Of a stretch of DNA of 64,000 nucleotides, positions 34,476 to 45,711 are shown piece after piece. The DNA lies in NCBI GenBank assembly GCA_000320545.1, contig ADNK01002498.1, positions 1 to 64,000 of the forward strand, read 5' to 3'. Position numbers and translations under genes: made by a program. The stretch comes from Bigelowiella natans CCMP2755. Taxonomy: Eukaryota; Cercozoa; Chlorarachniophyceae. Each line of letters begins with the position of its first letter. The first letter of the stretch is position 1. Under the pieces are notes generated by a model. It ran no database searches. It saw only the letters and a program-made list of their open reading frames with translations, and was not told the DNA's origin.

Positions 34476-35147
34476 CGGAATAGAAGCGCACAATGCTAGA
34501 ATGATGAGCGTGCTTGTCGCTCCATACGAAGCGACTAGCGACATGAGTGCTTTTGCATGCGCATGAAACACATGCTGATCGAAACAAAGAGATGCAACAT
34601 GAGCATCTCACATCTATCTCATGTATGCATGCTGGGTGCTGTGGTGCGTACACGTAATGTTGAGTGGAGTATCTGCACCGAGGCGTGCATGTCATTACGT
34701 ATTTCACACGATCGATGTGGTGCAAGAGTTTAATGGGGTAGAATTTATTACGCGTTGCCTACTTGCGGTGCGCAGGATCGATGTCATTGCGCTGTGCAGT
34801 CAATGCCAGGCATCATTGTGCACACACACACACACTGTTAAGTTTAGCATCGCATATTTACAAAATATTCTCGCCGAACATAGGTTGCCACGAACGTAAC
34901 CTGCATGTGCAGCGTAGACAAGTGTGCTAATTTGTTGTAGAAACGTCAGCAATTTTGTAGTTGGGCTTGTGGCGTCTGTGTACTTGAATGGTCGATATCT
35001 TTTGAGATGATCGAGGCTAAAAGCGGCTTTATTAACGCCGCACATATGAACATAACTTTAACGTTAATCTTTTTCCAAGCCTTGCCTCCGTTATGAGACT
35101 CTTATTTTAATGTGCTGTAAGATATGCTCGGCCTTTAAAGGCGGCGA
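34022..35147. other. Intergenic region with (TG)n and a TGCA-rich island
   Basis: AT-rich to about 34,380, then a (TG)n run at 34,441-34,473 and an island rich in GCATGC and CATG words to about 34,830. No supported gene. Confidence 0.5.
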
Positions 35148-36193
35148 CTATAATATGTGAGTGGAAGTGTTTCCATCTGGAAGCAGTATCAATTCGTTTG
35201 TTGGTGCCAACTCCTTACGACGATGAGCTACTAGTTCTTTGTGGGTAGTCTCGTTGTAGTGAGGGAAGAAATGGTGATTTGGTAACAACCTTAGCCCTTC
35301 AAGCGCAGACGGTTGTGACCAGTCCTGATCGACTATTGTTGGATCATCCCATCCCTTCCAGAATGCTGTACCTGGAGATTCGTGTAAGTGCAAGATGGTG
35401 AGATGGTAAAGGAGGGTCGAAAGTAAATGATTACTTATGTCCGCTCCAGCAACGATTGCACCGGCACTAAACCGCATAATATGTTAGATGAGACATTGTC
35501 AGAGAAGATTGAGGTGCCATTTCAAAATTATGCTCGACCTTATGCCAACGTAAACACATCTTTGCTCAAAACACAGTCTTCGACATATCTCAATGAATCC
35601 CGATCTTCTCATGTGATGCAGCAACCGAAAGGTATTTCCTCCATCAACATATATTATGTTCGTACCCTGATAGATCGAAACGAGGGCGGGGTTCTCTTAA
35701 AGCTGATGAGAGCTTTGCAGTTTGTCATTCGTTCGAACCTGTAAACGAGCAGGAAGGGTTTCCGGAGTCTCAGATTCCAGGTGGATGCACTCCACGGACA
35801 TCCCAAGAGTTTCCTGCAGCTCTTCCCCCTTTTTGCGACCAGCGCTCCGTTTTCTCGCCAGTCGCCTACCTGAGTAGACGCGACGCGCACTGAGCACACG
35901 TTTTTCATCACAATCGGAGAATTATGTATCGCCATTTACCGTCGGATTTGGTCGACGTTTTATCCGATAAGAACGTCCAAGCCGTTGGTATGTATGCAAC
36001 CTTTGGTTCTGTACTTCGATTGCCAGAAAAAAGATCCTTCAGTTGATACATTTGCTTTTTGCACCGTGAAGAACCTGATTTGTGCAGGTTTTTGCATTTA
36101 CATACGATATGAGCCCCTCTTCAACCATGTTCACATACCACAGGCGATTACTAGCCCACTATCTTGCTCCAATAAATTTAGGAGAGGATCCAT
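35148..36193 (-). CDS. Peptidase family S51 (alpha-aspartyl dipeptidase E-like)
   Basis: Serine peptidase-like enzyme of the PepE/cyanophycinase fold. Exons 36139..36193, 35940..36074, 35739..35869, 35539..35666, 35435..35466, 35148..35371 reconcile fully to 234 aa, close to bacterial PepE (229 aa). Family landmarks in order: LVIACGGSS at the N-terminus; VAYIPTAWT (compare VFIPFAG); GMSVECIHLES; IIYVDGGNTFRLL (compare IIIVGGGNTFQLL); VYVGISAGAIVAG containing the nucleophile Ser; FWKGWDDP; LLPNHHFFPHY holding the His region; ELILLPDGN near the end. The Ser codon of GISAGA is split by an intron (AG|gtcgag ... gtttag|T). The start Met at 36193 follows directly on a possible acceptor, so a 5' non-coding exon is likely. 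Head to head with the uL3m gene. Confidence 0.92.
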
Positions 36194-36881
36194 CCTAAAG
36201 GGGGGGAGAAGTTGGGCATGTGTCAAGATGCTGACGGTGGTGGTGATGATGATATGATGATGGAGTTTGTTGAGCGATGGAGAAATGAAGCAGAGCAACC
36301 CTGCCTGAGGTGGAGGATCAGAAACTGTCGATGCCTCTCTAATATTCCGATATCCGCCCTTCATATCCAACACCCTAGTCAGTTGCCCCCATTGTCTCAG
36401 CGTTCGAATTCTTGTCTGCACTCTACCGACGCTCATCTGGTTCCTCATGAACGGACTACTCGAATGTTTGAACCCAACCCTCGTTGCCGCTATCGAAGGG
36501 AGCTCGATCATCCCAGAAATACAGCCATGCCATAGTGCGAGTATCATCACAGGGGCAGGCAGAGAGGCAGGCGCCACTGCTCTCTGATGACCGAAAGACC
36601 CCTACTCTCGGCTACTTCTTCACGAATTTGGTGGTACTTGTTTTTTTGTGGCCGCAATATGGGCAAAGATTAGTTGATATTTTCAGGTGTAGCTTCAATT
36701 CTTGATTCAAAATATCAAAATGATTTAAAATGTATATTCTCTCAGTTATAATATATATTGTTAGATGTTTCCTGCCTGAAAATCGGTTCTGTGACTGCCA
36801 TCGCACGTTACTTTGTAGGATATCGATTTTCGCAAAGAGACAAGTAATTTTCTCCATTTCTCTCAGAAATCCCCTACCGCA
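36194..36881. promoter_or_regulatory. Shared divergent promoter region between peptidase S51 and uL3m
   Basis: The two start codons lie 688 bp apart and point away from each other. The interval holds no supported coding sequence. A CAG (36,866-36,868) near the uL3m start could end a 5' UTR intron. No single dominant core element is evident. Confidence 0.4.
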
Positions 36882-37817
36882 ATGGCAGCCGCAATGCGCC
36901 GTACCCTCACCTTGGCCAGGGCGGCCATTCCAGGGATCCCTCTCAAGCGAGTAGGGTCTTACCTTCGCACAACATCAGTGCCCCGTTTCAACCGTATGGT
37001 ATCGACATCTTTCAAGACGAAAAAGGTTGAGAAAGTCGAGGAGGTGAAGGTACACAGTTGGTCCCCAGAGTCAAGGCGAACGGGGGTGATTGGGAGAAAG
37101 CTTGGCATGATGCAGCTCTGGGATGATTGGGGAGTCATGCATCTTGTCACCGTTGTAGAAATCGATAGTGAGGTGCTGAGAATTAAGGATAGACTTACCC
37201 CTACTGGCCATGCGCAGATGCAGTTGGGGGGGTTCGAGAAGAACCCAAGAAATACAACAAAGCCTCTCCTCGGTGAATTTACAAAGCTTGGAACAACACC
37301 TAAACGAAAAATTGTAGAGTTTAAGGTTACCCCAGATGCATTACTACCTGTAGGGCTTAAGATAGATGCTCGCCATTTCTTTCCGGGGCAATTCGTCGAC
37401 ATTCAAGGCACCACTAAGGGAAAAGGGTTTCAAGGTGTAATGAAAAGGTGGGGGTTTGGGGGCCAAGCAGCTACACATGGCGTCTCCAAAACACATCGCC
37501 ATCTTGGTGCAGCTGGTGCTTGTCAGGATCCAGGTAAGGTTTGGAAAGGTAAGAAGATGCCGGGGAACATGGGAAACAAGACCAGAACAGCGGAATGCTT
37601 GCAAATATTTAAGATTGACGTGAAGAGATCGTTGCTGTACTTGAAAGGGTCGGTTCCGGGCAATAATGGAGGATTTTTGAAAATAAGAGACGCTCTAAAG
37701 AGACCTTTTCATGAGGAAACGCCTCCTCCATTTCCCACATACGTGGCTGAAGAAGGAGCAGAAATCCAAGGAGAGATCGAACTACCGCTTTCAGAAAAAG
37801 ACCCTTTCGACGAATGA
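36882..37817 (+). CDS. Mitochondrial (or organellar) 50S ribosomal protein L3, uL3m
   Basis: Large-subunit rRNA-binding protein placed near the peptidyl-transferase centre. One uninterrupted 311-aa frame. The first 50 residues are basic, rich in Arg, Ala, Ser and Thr, and free of acids until KKVEKVEE, as in mitochondrial presequences. The family body follows: GVIGRKLGMMQLWDDWG near residue 67, FFPGQFVDIQGTTKGKGFQG near 165-185, and the uL3 signature RWGFGGQAATHGVSKTHR near 188-205, then GNMGNKTRT. Length is typical of mitochondrial rather than bacterial L3 (about 210). It is the only intron-free conserved gene in the window apart from the 695-aa gene. Mitochondrion is more likely than plastid, but targeting is not proven. 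Confidence 0.93.
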   Translation: MAAAMRRTLTLARAAIPGIPLKRVGSYLRTTSVPRFNRMVSTSFKTKKVEKVEEVKVHSWSPESRRTGVIGRKLGMMQLWDDWGVMHLVTVVEIDSEVLRIKDRLTPTGHAQMQLGGFEKNPRNTTKPLLGEFTKLGTTPKRKIVEFKVTPDALLPVGLKIDARHFFPGQFVDIQGTTKGKGFQGVMKRWGFGGQAATHGVSKTHRHLGAAGACQDPGKVWKGKKMPGNMGNKTRTAECLQIFKIDVKRSLLYLKGSVPGNNGGFLKIRDALKRPFHEETPPPFPTYVAEEGAEIQGEIELPLSEKDPFDE

Positions 37818-39205
37818 TTGTTGTGCTGACACTACAAATTAGAATATATGAAAATCTTGCCATCTGCCTAGCTACAAAACGACCGCTAATGTTTTCGAGT
37901 TGCGGTCAATGCTACAATGGACTGGGCTATAAATAAGAATGTGCTGCGCGTGCGTGTAATGTAGCATAGCTGTGTCTAATCACTGTGCACTTGCATTTAT
38001 GTGTGCGCGGCCCTAATAAGATATGCTACGTATTGGCATAACTGTTACTAATGACAGCTGAATCTTGCTGCTATGTTTTAGATGTTTATTTGCATTGTGA
38101 CTGAAATAAAGATGCGATGCGTGTACCCACATACAGTACACGCATGGGTCTAGACTGTCATACACGCACATCGCAGCGTAGTCGCGTGCACCCACCAACG
38201 CCTAAACGCTGTCATGTAGTAGTCTAAGCCATATATGCCGCACAAGCTAGCAAAACGTACAGTACGTATTTCAAAAAAATAGCCTAAAGCAATTGATACC
38301 CACAAATGATAATGCACGAACACTTACATATCGCACACGGCCATCCAGGGATGTCTGGCAAGATATGGGCAAGCGTTCTCGTTGCAGTACATACAGAGTA
38401 GATGCACATATTGTACGTATGTATCGAATGCGTGCTCGCATCGCGAACATGGCATACATGTTTATGTACATGATGTTAACGCTCTGTTCTGTCAAATATA
38501 ACGTCATTCACCAGCATTCTACTTTTTATTTAACATTGCTTTCAAAATGCATGAAAGCCTCGCCGAAATTCATGGCTATCTCTGTACGAAGTGATACTTG
38601 ATAATGTAAACCAACATCAAAACGGTATGACCTTTGGATGAAAGCCCAATACCTTTGAAGAGCTAGAGTGCATTTTTTTTGAACTTGTATGATTGGAAAT
38701 CGAACACTAACGTATACACTATAAATATATCTATATATATTAATATATATTAATATGGTACATATGTGCTCGATATGTCCGAAATATGTTTCTGTGAAGT
38801 TGTCCAACGTATGTAGATTTTATGTGGTTAAAATTCTTCAGTAAAATATAATGCTTAATTTAAGAGTATAATCGTCATCCTTAAATAAAACGAAAAAAAG
38901 ATACTATGAAGAATAGGGGGATGTAAGAAGTCGCCTCGTACATTCTCGAATATCTTTGAAAATTTCATGTACATTGTTACAAATGCATGCATGCATCCAG
39001 GAAAAAAGACTATGCAAGTGATTGACTTTCGAGAAGGTGAAGAAAGCATAACTATCCGGGCACAATTGTAAGAAGTGCACCACTGGATGTTGAACGCGGA
39101 CGATTCACTAAGACACCCTTTCCAAAAATAAGATTCATCCTCTGAAGTATGTATTTCCTCAACAACCTTAACTCCATTTCGTGCCACCCATTACCCTTAC
39201 GGACT
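37818..39205. other. Intergenic region, AT-rich with a mild TGCA island (about 37,930-38,480)
   Basis: No supported gene. Possible polyadenylation words (AATAAA-like, e.g. near 38,104) follow uL3m. An (AT)-rich stretch lies at 38,720-38,760. The region separates the 3' ends of two convergent genes. Confidence 0.5.
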
Positions 39206-41293
39206 TTAGACTCGGAGTATACTTTCAGTAGATTTCTCCGATTCAAGATTAGGTAATGTATATGTTAATACTGTAGGTGGGGTCTCCTGTCTTTGCCGTT
39301 TCACAGAAGGTTTCTGCTCGAAGTTTCCAGATATCTGTGGAAATTTGATGTTACGTTGCTCGGCAAATTGATGCCACATTTTCCCCGGGTGAGCTTCCCC
39401 CCGATGCGCTTGGATTGTAAGATACTCTTCTTCACCAAAGCCATTTCGAATCCTCTTCGAGCCAAGGGCCTCTGGATTACTAGGGCTCGTAGAGGATTCT
39501 ATGTGTAAAGGTAGCGAAGTTGTGCGGCGATGGTATCTCTCTCGTGCACTGTTGACAGCGAAACGCATAGAAGCTTCCTCCTCCTCCTTTTCCCAGCTGG
39601 TTCCTCGGATAAGGTCTACATCCTGGACGAAGCGGTTGCAGTTTCTTACTGAATTATCCTCGTAGCGCCTTTGTACTCGTAGCATTTCCTGAGGATGGAC
39701 AGATCGATCTTGTGTCACCGGTGGGTATCGAGGACCGCAGCCTTCTGAGAGTTTTTCTCGAAAAGCCTGTGTTTTGCGGAGAGCGAGGTCTTCCTGGATA
39801 TTATTTAATTTTACTGAGGACCGTATTCCCAGCCCTGCACGAGTAGTGAGGCCACCACGGGATGCAATACTTGCACGTGCTGCAAGCTCAGCTTGTGCTG
39901 CAAACCCTACACCGTGACGCGAAGGAATAGTCTCCATTGAACCGTGAGTCTGGATGAATTCTTCCTCCTTCTCCTTATAGATTCTTGCGAAATCAGAGAT
40001 CACCTGGTTGATCGGGTCGCCCCGATAATCGGATGGAACAGCAGCAACATATATAAGTATGCCGTCTCTACACCGACCGGTTCGATAATGGAATACTATC
40101 TCTGAATTTGTCGCCATCATCTGGACCCTGTCAGTTTCACAACTCCCAGCATGCAGCAAGATCTGGTGGCATTGATGCTCCAGATAGTCCTCTGGGACAC
40201 TGCAAACAGGCGAGGCATATGAGGTGATAATCTCCCCAGTGAAGGTTCCTACGCAGAAATAATGGACCAGCATTGTACGAAGAAACAAGGATCCGTCGTC
40301 GTCCAAAATTCCCTTAGACTCTTGATTTTTTGCCTCACGCGCCATAGTTGCATAAACACTGGTTCGCAAATCATCTCCGAATAGCCTTAAATGATGAGCT
40401 GGAATATTTATGAATCTCTTGAAACAAACAACACGATGTTTCTGGATGGACCTCGAGCTACTCTTTTGATAAGATTTTCCACACCCAAGGGAACAGTGCC
40501 AGCAAGGGGCATCCTTGCCTTTGATTATTTTTAACTTTCTGGCTGGGGTTCCAGAGAAGTTTTTTTGCTGCGAAAGCTGGAAATTCGCCTGCCAACGAGC
40601 AGGACCCTGAGTAAAAATTTGGCGAGGCCTTCCAGTCTGTTTTGGAATTCTACGCACGAGGCTATGAGCACCAAGAGGAATACGAGGAGTCAAGCATTCA
40701 GATGGATCTTGTGGTGGAAGAAATCTCTCCGTCTTCCCAGACACCGAAGAAAACCTTTCCTGTGATCCTTGGTCGGAGAGCATCGACATTGTACCATTGC
40801 GTGGAAGGGGCATCTCCCTCTGAACAGACTTTCTTCTCATCAGTATTGGCTCATTCATTACCCGACCTGAGTAATTTCCGCGAAATTGCCGCCGAGAGGG
40901 CCTCAAACGAGGTTCTTGTAAATTTGTAGGAAATTGGCGTTGTTGTGAAGGTGATAACATCTGAAGAGGCGATGCCAGTTGCCGCGAAGGTGATAATCGC
41001 TGATGGGGTGATGAACGCTGAAGCGGTACTAACATGCCATTATTTTGGGTCAGACTTGGAGAATGCACCTGTTCCGCCTTCATCTGCATATTTTGTTCTA
41101 GTGACTGTGGGGGTTTTTGTGTCTGTGCTTGCGCTCGAACCCAAATTTTGCTATTGACCTTAACTTCAGGCTGCGATTTATTCTGAGTCATTGCTGGGGT
41201 TTGAGACTGAGATTTCGATGGATCTTTCTTGAAGAATTTTACTAAGTCCTTTGTAGCATCCGCTGAACTCATACTTCCTCCTTTATTTTGCAA
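39206..41293 (-). CDS. 695-aa Gln/Ser/Arg-rich protein with a Cys/His cluster, unknown function
   Basis: One long uninterrupted frame. The N-terminal 230 residues are low complexity, rich in Gln, Ser, Pro and Arg. A possible metal-binding cluster follows near residues 265-295 (CWHCSLGCGKSYQ, then H and C about 14 to 20 residues on). A mixed globular stretch contains LRTMLVHYFCVGTFTGEI and GRCRDGILIYVAAVPSDYRG. The C-terminus is basic and acidic, with KEKEEEF and WEKEEEEA coiled-coil-like pieces. I recognise no family; a nuclear or RNA-binding role would be inference from composition alone. Two Met codons (41293 and 41272) could start it; the second begins MSSADATKDL. Divergent from a small gene that starts at 41557. 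Confidence 0.75.
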   Translation of the reverse strand: MQNKGGSMSSADATKDLVKFFKKDPSKSQSQTPAMTQNKSQPEVKVNSKIWVRAQAQTQKPPQSLEQNMQMKAEQVHSPSLTQNNGMLVPLQRSSPHQRLSPSRQLASPLQMLSPSQQRQFPTNLQEPRLRPSRRQFRGNYSGRVMNEPILMRRKSVQREMPLPRNGTMSMLSDQGSQERFSSVSGKTERFLPPQDPSECLTPRIPLGAHSLVRRIPKQTGRPRQIFTQGPARWQANFQLSQQKNFSGTPARKLKIIKGKDAPCWHCSLGCGKSYQKSSSRSIQKHRVVCFKRFINIPAHHLRLFGDDLRTSVYATMAREAKNQESKGILDDDGSLFLRTMLVHYFCVGTFTGEIITSYASPVCSVPEDYLEHQCHQILLHAGSCETDRVQMMATNSEIVFHYRTGRCRDGILIYVAAVPSDYRGDPINQVISDFARIYKEKEEEFIQTHGSMETIPSRHGVGFAAQAELAARASIASRGGLTTRAGLGIRSSVKLNNIQEDLALRKTQAFREKLSEGCGPRYPPVTQDRSVHPQEMLRVQRRYEDNSVRNCNRFVQDVDLIRGTSWEKEEEEASMRFAVNSARERYHRRTTSLPLHIESSTSPSNPEALGSKRIRNGFGEEEYLTIQAHRGEAHPGKMWHQFAEQRNIKFPQISGNFEQKPSVKRQRQETPPTVLTYTLPNLESEKSTESILRV

Positions 41294-41556
41294 AGAAAAC
41301 GAACAGAAATTATACTCAACTTACAAAAGGATAGCCACCCCACTCGCTAAAATGAAAAATCTCTTGGAGGATTCGGCAGAGATGGGGCACAAGTTATTCT
41401 TCTTCTTTCGAAGAAAATTTCGTATTATTCCCACAAGTTCCATTCTAAGGAATCGTCTCCTTCTTTCTACAGCAAAAAAAAATCAACCTAAATAACAAAC
41501 GATGTTGCGTTGTCTGTTGGCGGTGGGAAGGCACTTTCGTATTCCGCACCGCTTGG

Positions 41557-42156
41557 ATGGATTCCAAGACTGAACGTGTTTTAACAGCGACCGAGAGCTC
41601 AGAGCTGTTCAGCAAAATGGGCCTCGTTGTGCAAAAAAGTGAAGTAAAAATAGCAGCTTCAGTCCAAAATCCGGACTATGTAAGAAGCATTGTCATCGAA
41701 GAAGAACTTACTCACCTACACAAGATGATGTTTCTTTTTATTTTTAAACTACTGAACTCACGCTGACAGCTTTTCGTATCCGAAGCGTGTACTTTGCAGA
41801 CGTACTTGCTGCAATTTTGGCCCATTTCTTCACGAAGGTGATGTCGCATCCATCCAACTCTCGTGAAATCCACACCTACATGGAAGGTAGATAGCAAGTC
41901 TGTGTCCAGCAGAAATGCAGCTTGTAGCCCTTGCCCATGTTGACAGCAATGAAAAGTCACCAGGAATTTTGTGTCTACGGCATGTATCAACTCTACTCTC
42001 AAGGGATTGTTAGCCAAATTTGTCTCACATTTGCGAGTCCAAGATCAGATTGTGCTCAAACCATGCGTCAATCTGTTTTTGGAAAGAGAAAGGAAGCAGA
42101 GTCATGCGATTCTTCTGTTTTTCCACGGTTTGGAAGCAAAAATACGGAAAACATAG
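41557..42156 (+). CDS. Possible small three-exon gene of unknown function (low confidence)
   Basis: A tentative model joins 41557..41679, 41800..41837 and 41964..42156 in phase to 117 aa. The first exon starts MDSKTERVLTATESSELF and ends at a good donor (TAT|gtaaga). The last exon reads NFVSTACINSTLKGLLAKF and FLERERKQSHAILLFFHG, with amphipathic helices. The middle exon is weak: another frame through it reads DVLAAILAHFFTK, which looks more protein-like but does not fit the phases. The reading frame stays open for another 60 codons after the TAG at 42154-42156. It is head to head with the 695-aa gene (263 bp between starts), which supports a real promoter here. Confidence 0.35.
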
Positions 42157-42339
42157 GTGGTTTTGCACAAAATTCCCAGCGGCGAAGTTCCAATTGCATC
42201 GAACACAACACCGAGTCAACCGTTTCTACCAGTCGTACATGTGGATCTAGTCTTGAGTATGGGTGTCTCAAACAAAACAAAGGAAGAAACAACGAGAAAA
42301 AGGAGCAGCACATTCGGAACAGCTTCCATTTTCGACTGA

Positions 42340-42714
42340 GACAGACGTGCTTTGCACCAGAAAGTGCGCATGTTCCGGGGGAGTTTTACCATTAAGTCAA
42401 TCAGAAAACGTCCCCAAGAGAGTCAAACGCATCATTTAGCCTGGCTGCTATTCAAGGCGCTCTTGGACAAAGGGGTACTACTGCCTGTAAAATACTAAGG
42501 ATTTTGTCTCAGACACAGTTATTTTTTTTAATTTTTCGGTACTTATCCGGAAGACAGCCGGCTCCACGACTCTCACAACGAGCAACCTTTTGAAGGTCGC
42601 TGTGGATTTTTTATATTAATTCGAGGTTGCATGGTTTCTCCGCAAAGATTTGCTCATCTCCAGGGAAAGGGCAAGCGTTATTCGATCCCCCTTTAGTATC
42701 TCGTCTGTCTATGA

Positions 42715-42761
<47 letters not shown>

Positions 42762-45060
42762 GTATGCATATATATACATATATACACATATAATATTCAT
42801 ACACATATTACATGTGCAGATAGAAATTGTGATTAGCAAGTGATTCATTTTGTGTTAAACAAAGAAGCTGAAATGACTACATTAAGTACTTAACGTCCTT
42901 CGCAATAACGACCCTGACGACTCCTAGGACTGCTGTTGCTGCAGACAATGTCGATGCTCATTGTTGTCGCTAACACCTTAGTCGACGTAATAGGACAAAT
43001 AGGCAGCGTTTGGGTTTGGCAAATCTCTAGTGTCAGTATCGTAGGTCAGTGACAGCCAGACTGGCAGACAGTGGTTAACCTTTTAATACAGCGATGCTTT
43101 TTTCTAAGTTTTGTCGTGCATGCCCGCGTTTGTAAGACAAAAATATCGCTACTGCAAGCTAGCAGATGTGAGAGGCACTGCGTGCGCTACAGACGTGTCA
43201 TCACGCATCTAGACACATGCGCGCATTTACCGTGCATACACGGACCCCTAGACCCACTCAATCACACTCGCAGCTAACTAGGCATGTCTAGATGTCCATG
43301 CATGATCGACTATAGATCTAGCTAGAGATCTAGAATGACCATCCATCTAGCCATGCTAGCATGCTCCGGGCTAGCGGGTGCGCGCGCACTTTCGCTTCTT
43401 CATGATCGATGATTTGCAAACATGGCTTTGAATCTTATGTCTAGATCGAGAGATGTCTCGATGTTTTCACATGTGGCCATCGGCATCGCGTTGTGCGTGC
43501 GTGCAATGCGTGCACTTACTTCGTTGCTGTTCCATGCGACAGAACAAATATCTAAACAGCATCCATTTGAATAGTTGAATACACGTTGAGCGTTCAATCG
43601 ACACAATGTAGTGTATTCGGAGCAATGTGTGAAAACAAGAAAAATCTTTGTCCACGCAACGAGTACAATATCTAGATATGCTAAAGCTACCCAAATCAAA
43701 GCATGCATGGGCGCATGGGCTAGACTGGTAGAATTCATCGTCAATACCTTTGTTGCCGGGGAAAATGGACATTTGAAGCAGTTAATCAGGGTTGTATTCC
43801 TGGTCCAGATCATCACTGCGCGGAGGAGCAGAGGCATCATTCTTACCACACATTAATTATCAAAATAAAGGAATAACATAATAGTCAGTGAAATTATGTT
43901 GAGTATATATTGCAGAAAAGTCCGCATACACGGATGCATATCACGCAATTAAAAACTGCGAATTAGTGATCTATGTTACTTAATAAAATTCTAGAATCGA
44001 TGAAAATTGACTGAAACTGAAACAAAACAAGGCATACACCTGGGTATCACATATCACAACATATTTACTTATTCTCTATTTAGAGATGTTCATACGTATG
44101 GAGACACAGCTGTAGCCTGGGGGATGGGCTCAGCGTGCTGTTGATGACAAAAAATGACACATCAAGATTCGCCGACGATATATGGTATCTTTGACGATTA
44201 TGATAATGGAATAGATTACGAACAAAGGGTTACACGAATTTGATAATACACGATGTGAATGTGAATGTATTGGAAACTTTTATCAATCTAAGGATGCATG
44301 TACGGAGAACTGCAATGAAGGCCTGCTCGATGAAACGAAAATTCTAATTAAATATCCAATGTGTGATGGGAGACACGAAAGATATCGCCGAGTTTACTTA
44401 CGAATGGTGGTGGAGGCAACTCGGTTATAGTATTTGTCATGCTAACGGGTTGTGGAGCTCCGCTCTAACCAAAATTTGAGGGCGCGTAATGAATATGGGT
44501 TACTGAGAACATTATCACTATGTCACCGTCGCTATGATCTGTTTAGATAAATAAACTTTTCTCCTTCAAATTCTTCGCCTCTCTCACTCAAGCACATATG
44601 TACGCTTATGATTCACTAATCATTTGGATTTGAAGACGACGAAGACAATTATTAACATATGAAGGCGGAGATATATGATGATAGTAATGGGCACACGCTT
44701 TACACCTGCACCGACTGCCCATAAAAGTTGGCAGGGCTCACTGCAGTCGGTCCTCCAACGGATCTTTTCATCGGTCAATATACACAATAGATTTAGTATT
44801 ATGAAGAAATATTTCACATCCTAAAATCTAACAATTTACATGAAATCAATATATCTTCAAGTAGCTTAATACGCACTCTCAAGAAATCATGGACATGCTA
44901 CTACCTGACAGGTAGTGCTATGGGGGTGGACGAATGTATAGGCATAGCGACAGGGACAGAGTGAGCATTAAGCTTGGGTCTGAAGATTCTTCCTACGAAG
45001 AAAGGTGTTTATACACGTTGTAAAAATACCATATTTGTAACAAATCTGTGGATGTTAGAC

Positions 45061-45129
<69 letters not shown>

Positions 45130-45625
45130 GAATAGTCTGACAACTACGCACAGTAAGCATAAACACATATAAATACCTTACAATATTATACATTTATGAC
45201 GCTATATTGGAAGACTAAATTGAAAATGAAACTACCGGAACTTTTTTTCTCGTCAGCCGCGAAAAGACGCAATGTGCGATTTTCATGATTTTGACGATTG
45301 GTCTTTAACATTCTGCAGCAGATCACGCAGCCTGCAATAGCGCTGATGAACTACAAGCAAGCAAGTATGAAAGCAAAATTGTTAGAATTCGGTTGGTTGG
45401 ATGTTTTGAGATGTAAATTGCTCCTGTACACGACTACACTACTACAAACTGCAACTACGCTATCGAGAATTTCGTACAACGACTGAGCCGATGATAGATC
45501 CAATAACCGCACCTGGGGAAATATTATCCAAAGGGAGTACATGTAAAGAGAATAATTTAGAAATAACATATGTTAAAAAGAAATCCATTGTTTATCGACC
45601 CAACGACATAGCTGAATATAGAGTC
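42340..45625. other. Large gene-free region with (AT)n and a TGCA/CATG island (about 43,080-43,870)
   Basis: Over 3 kb without supported genes. An (AT)n run lies at 42,719-42,757, and an island rich in GCATGC, CTAGATC and CATG words from 43,080 to 43,870. AT-rich sequence follows. A (CT)n-(GT)n run sits at 45,064-45,127. Open frames here are short and appear on both strands. Confidence 0.55.
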
Positions 45626-45677
45626 TCAAAATCTCGATATCCTCACTAGTTCTCTACCACTACTACCACTACTACTC

Positions 45678-45711
<34 letters not shown>

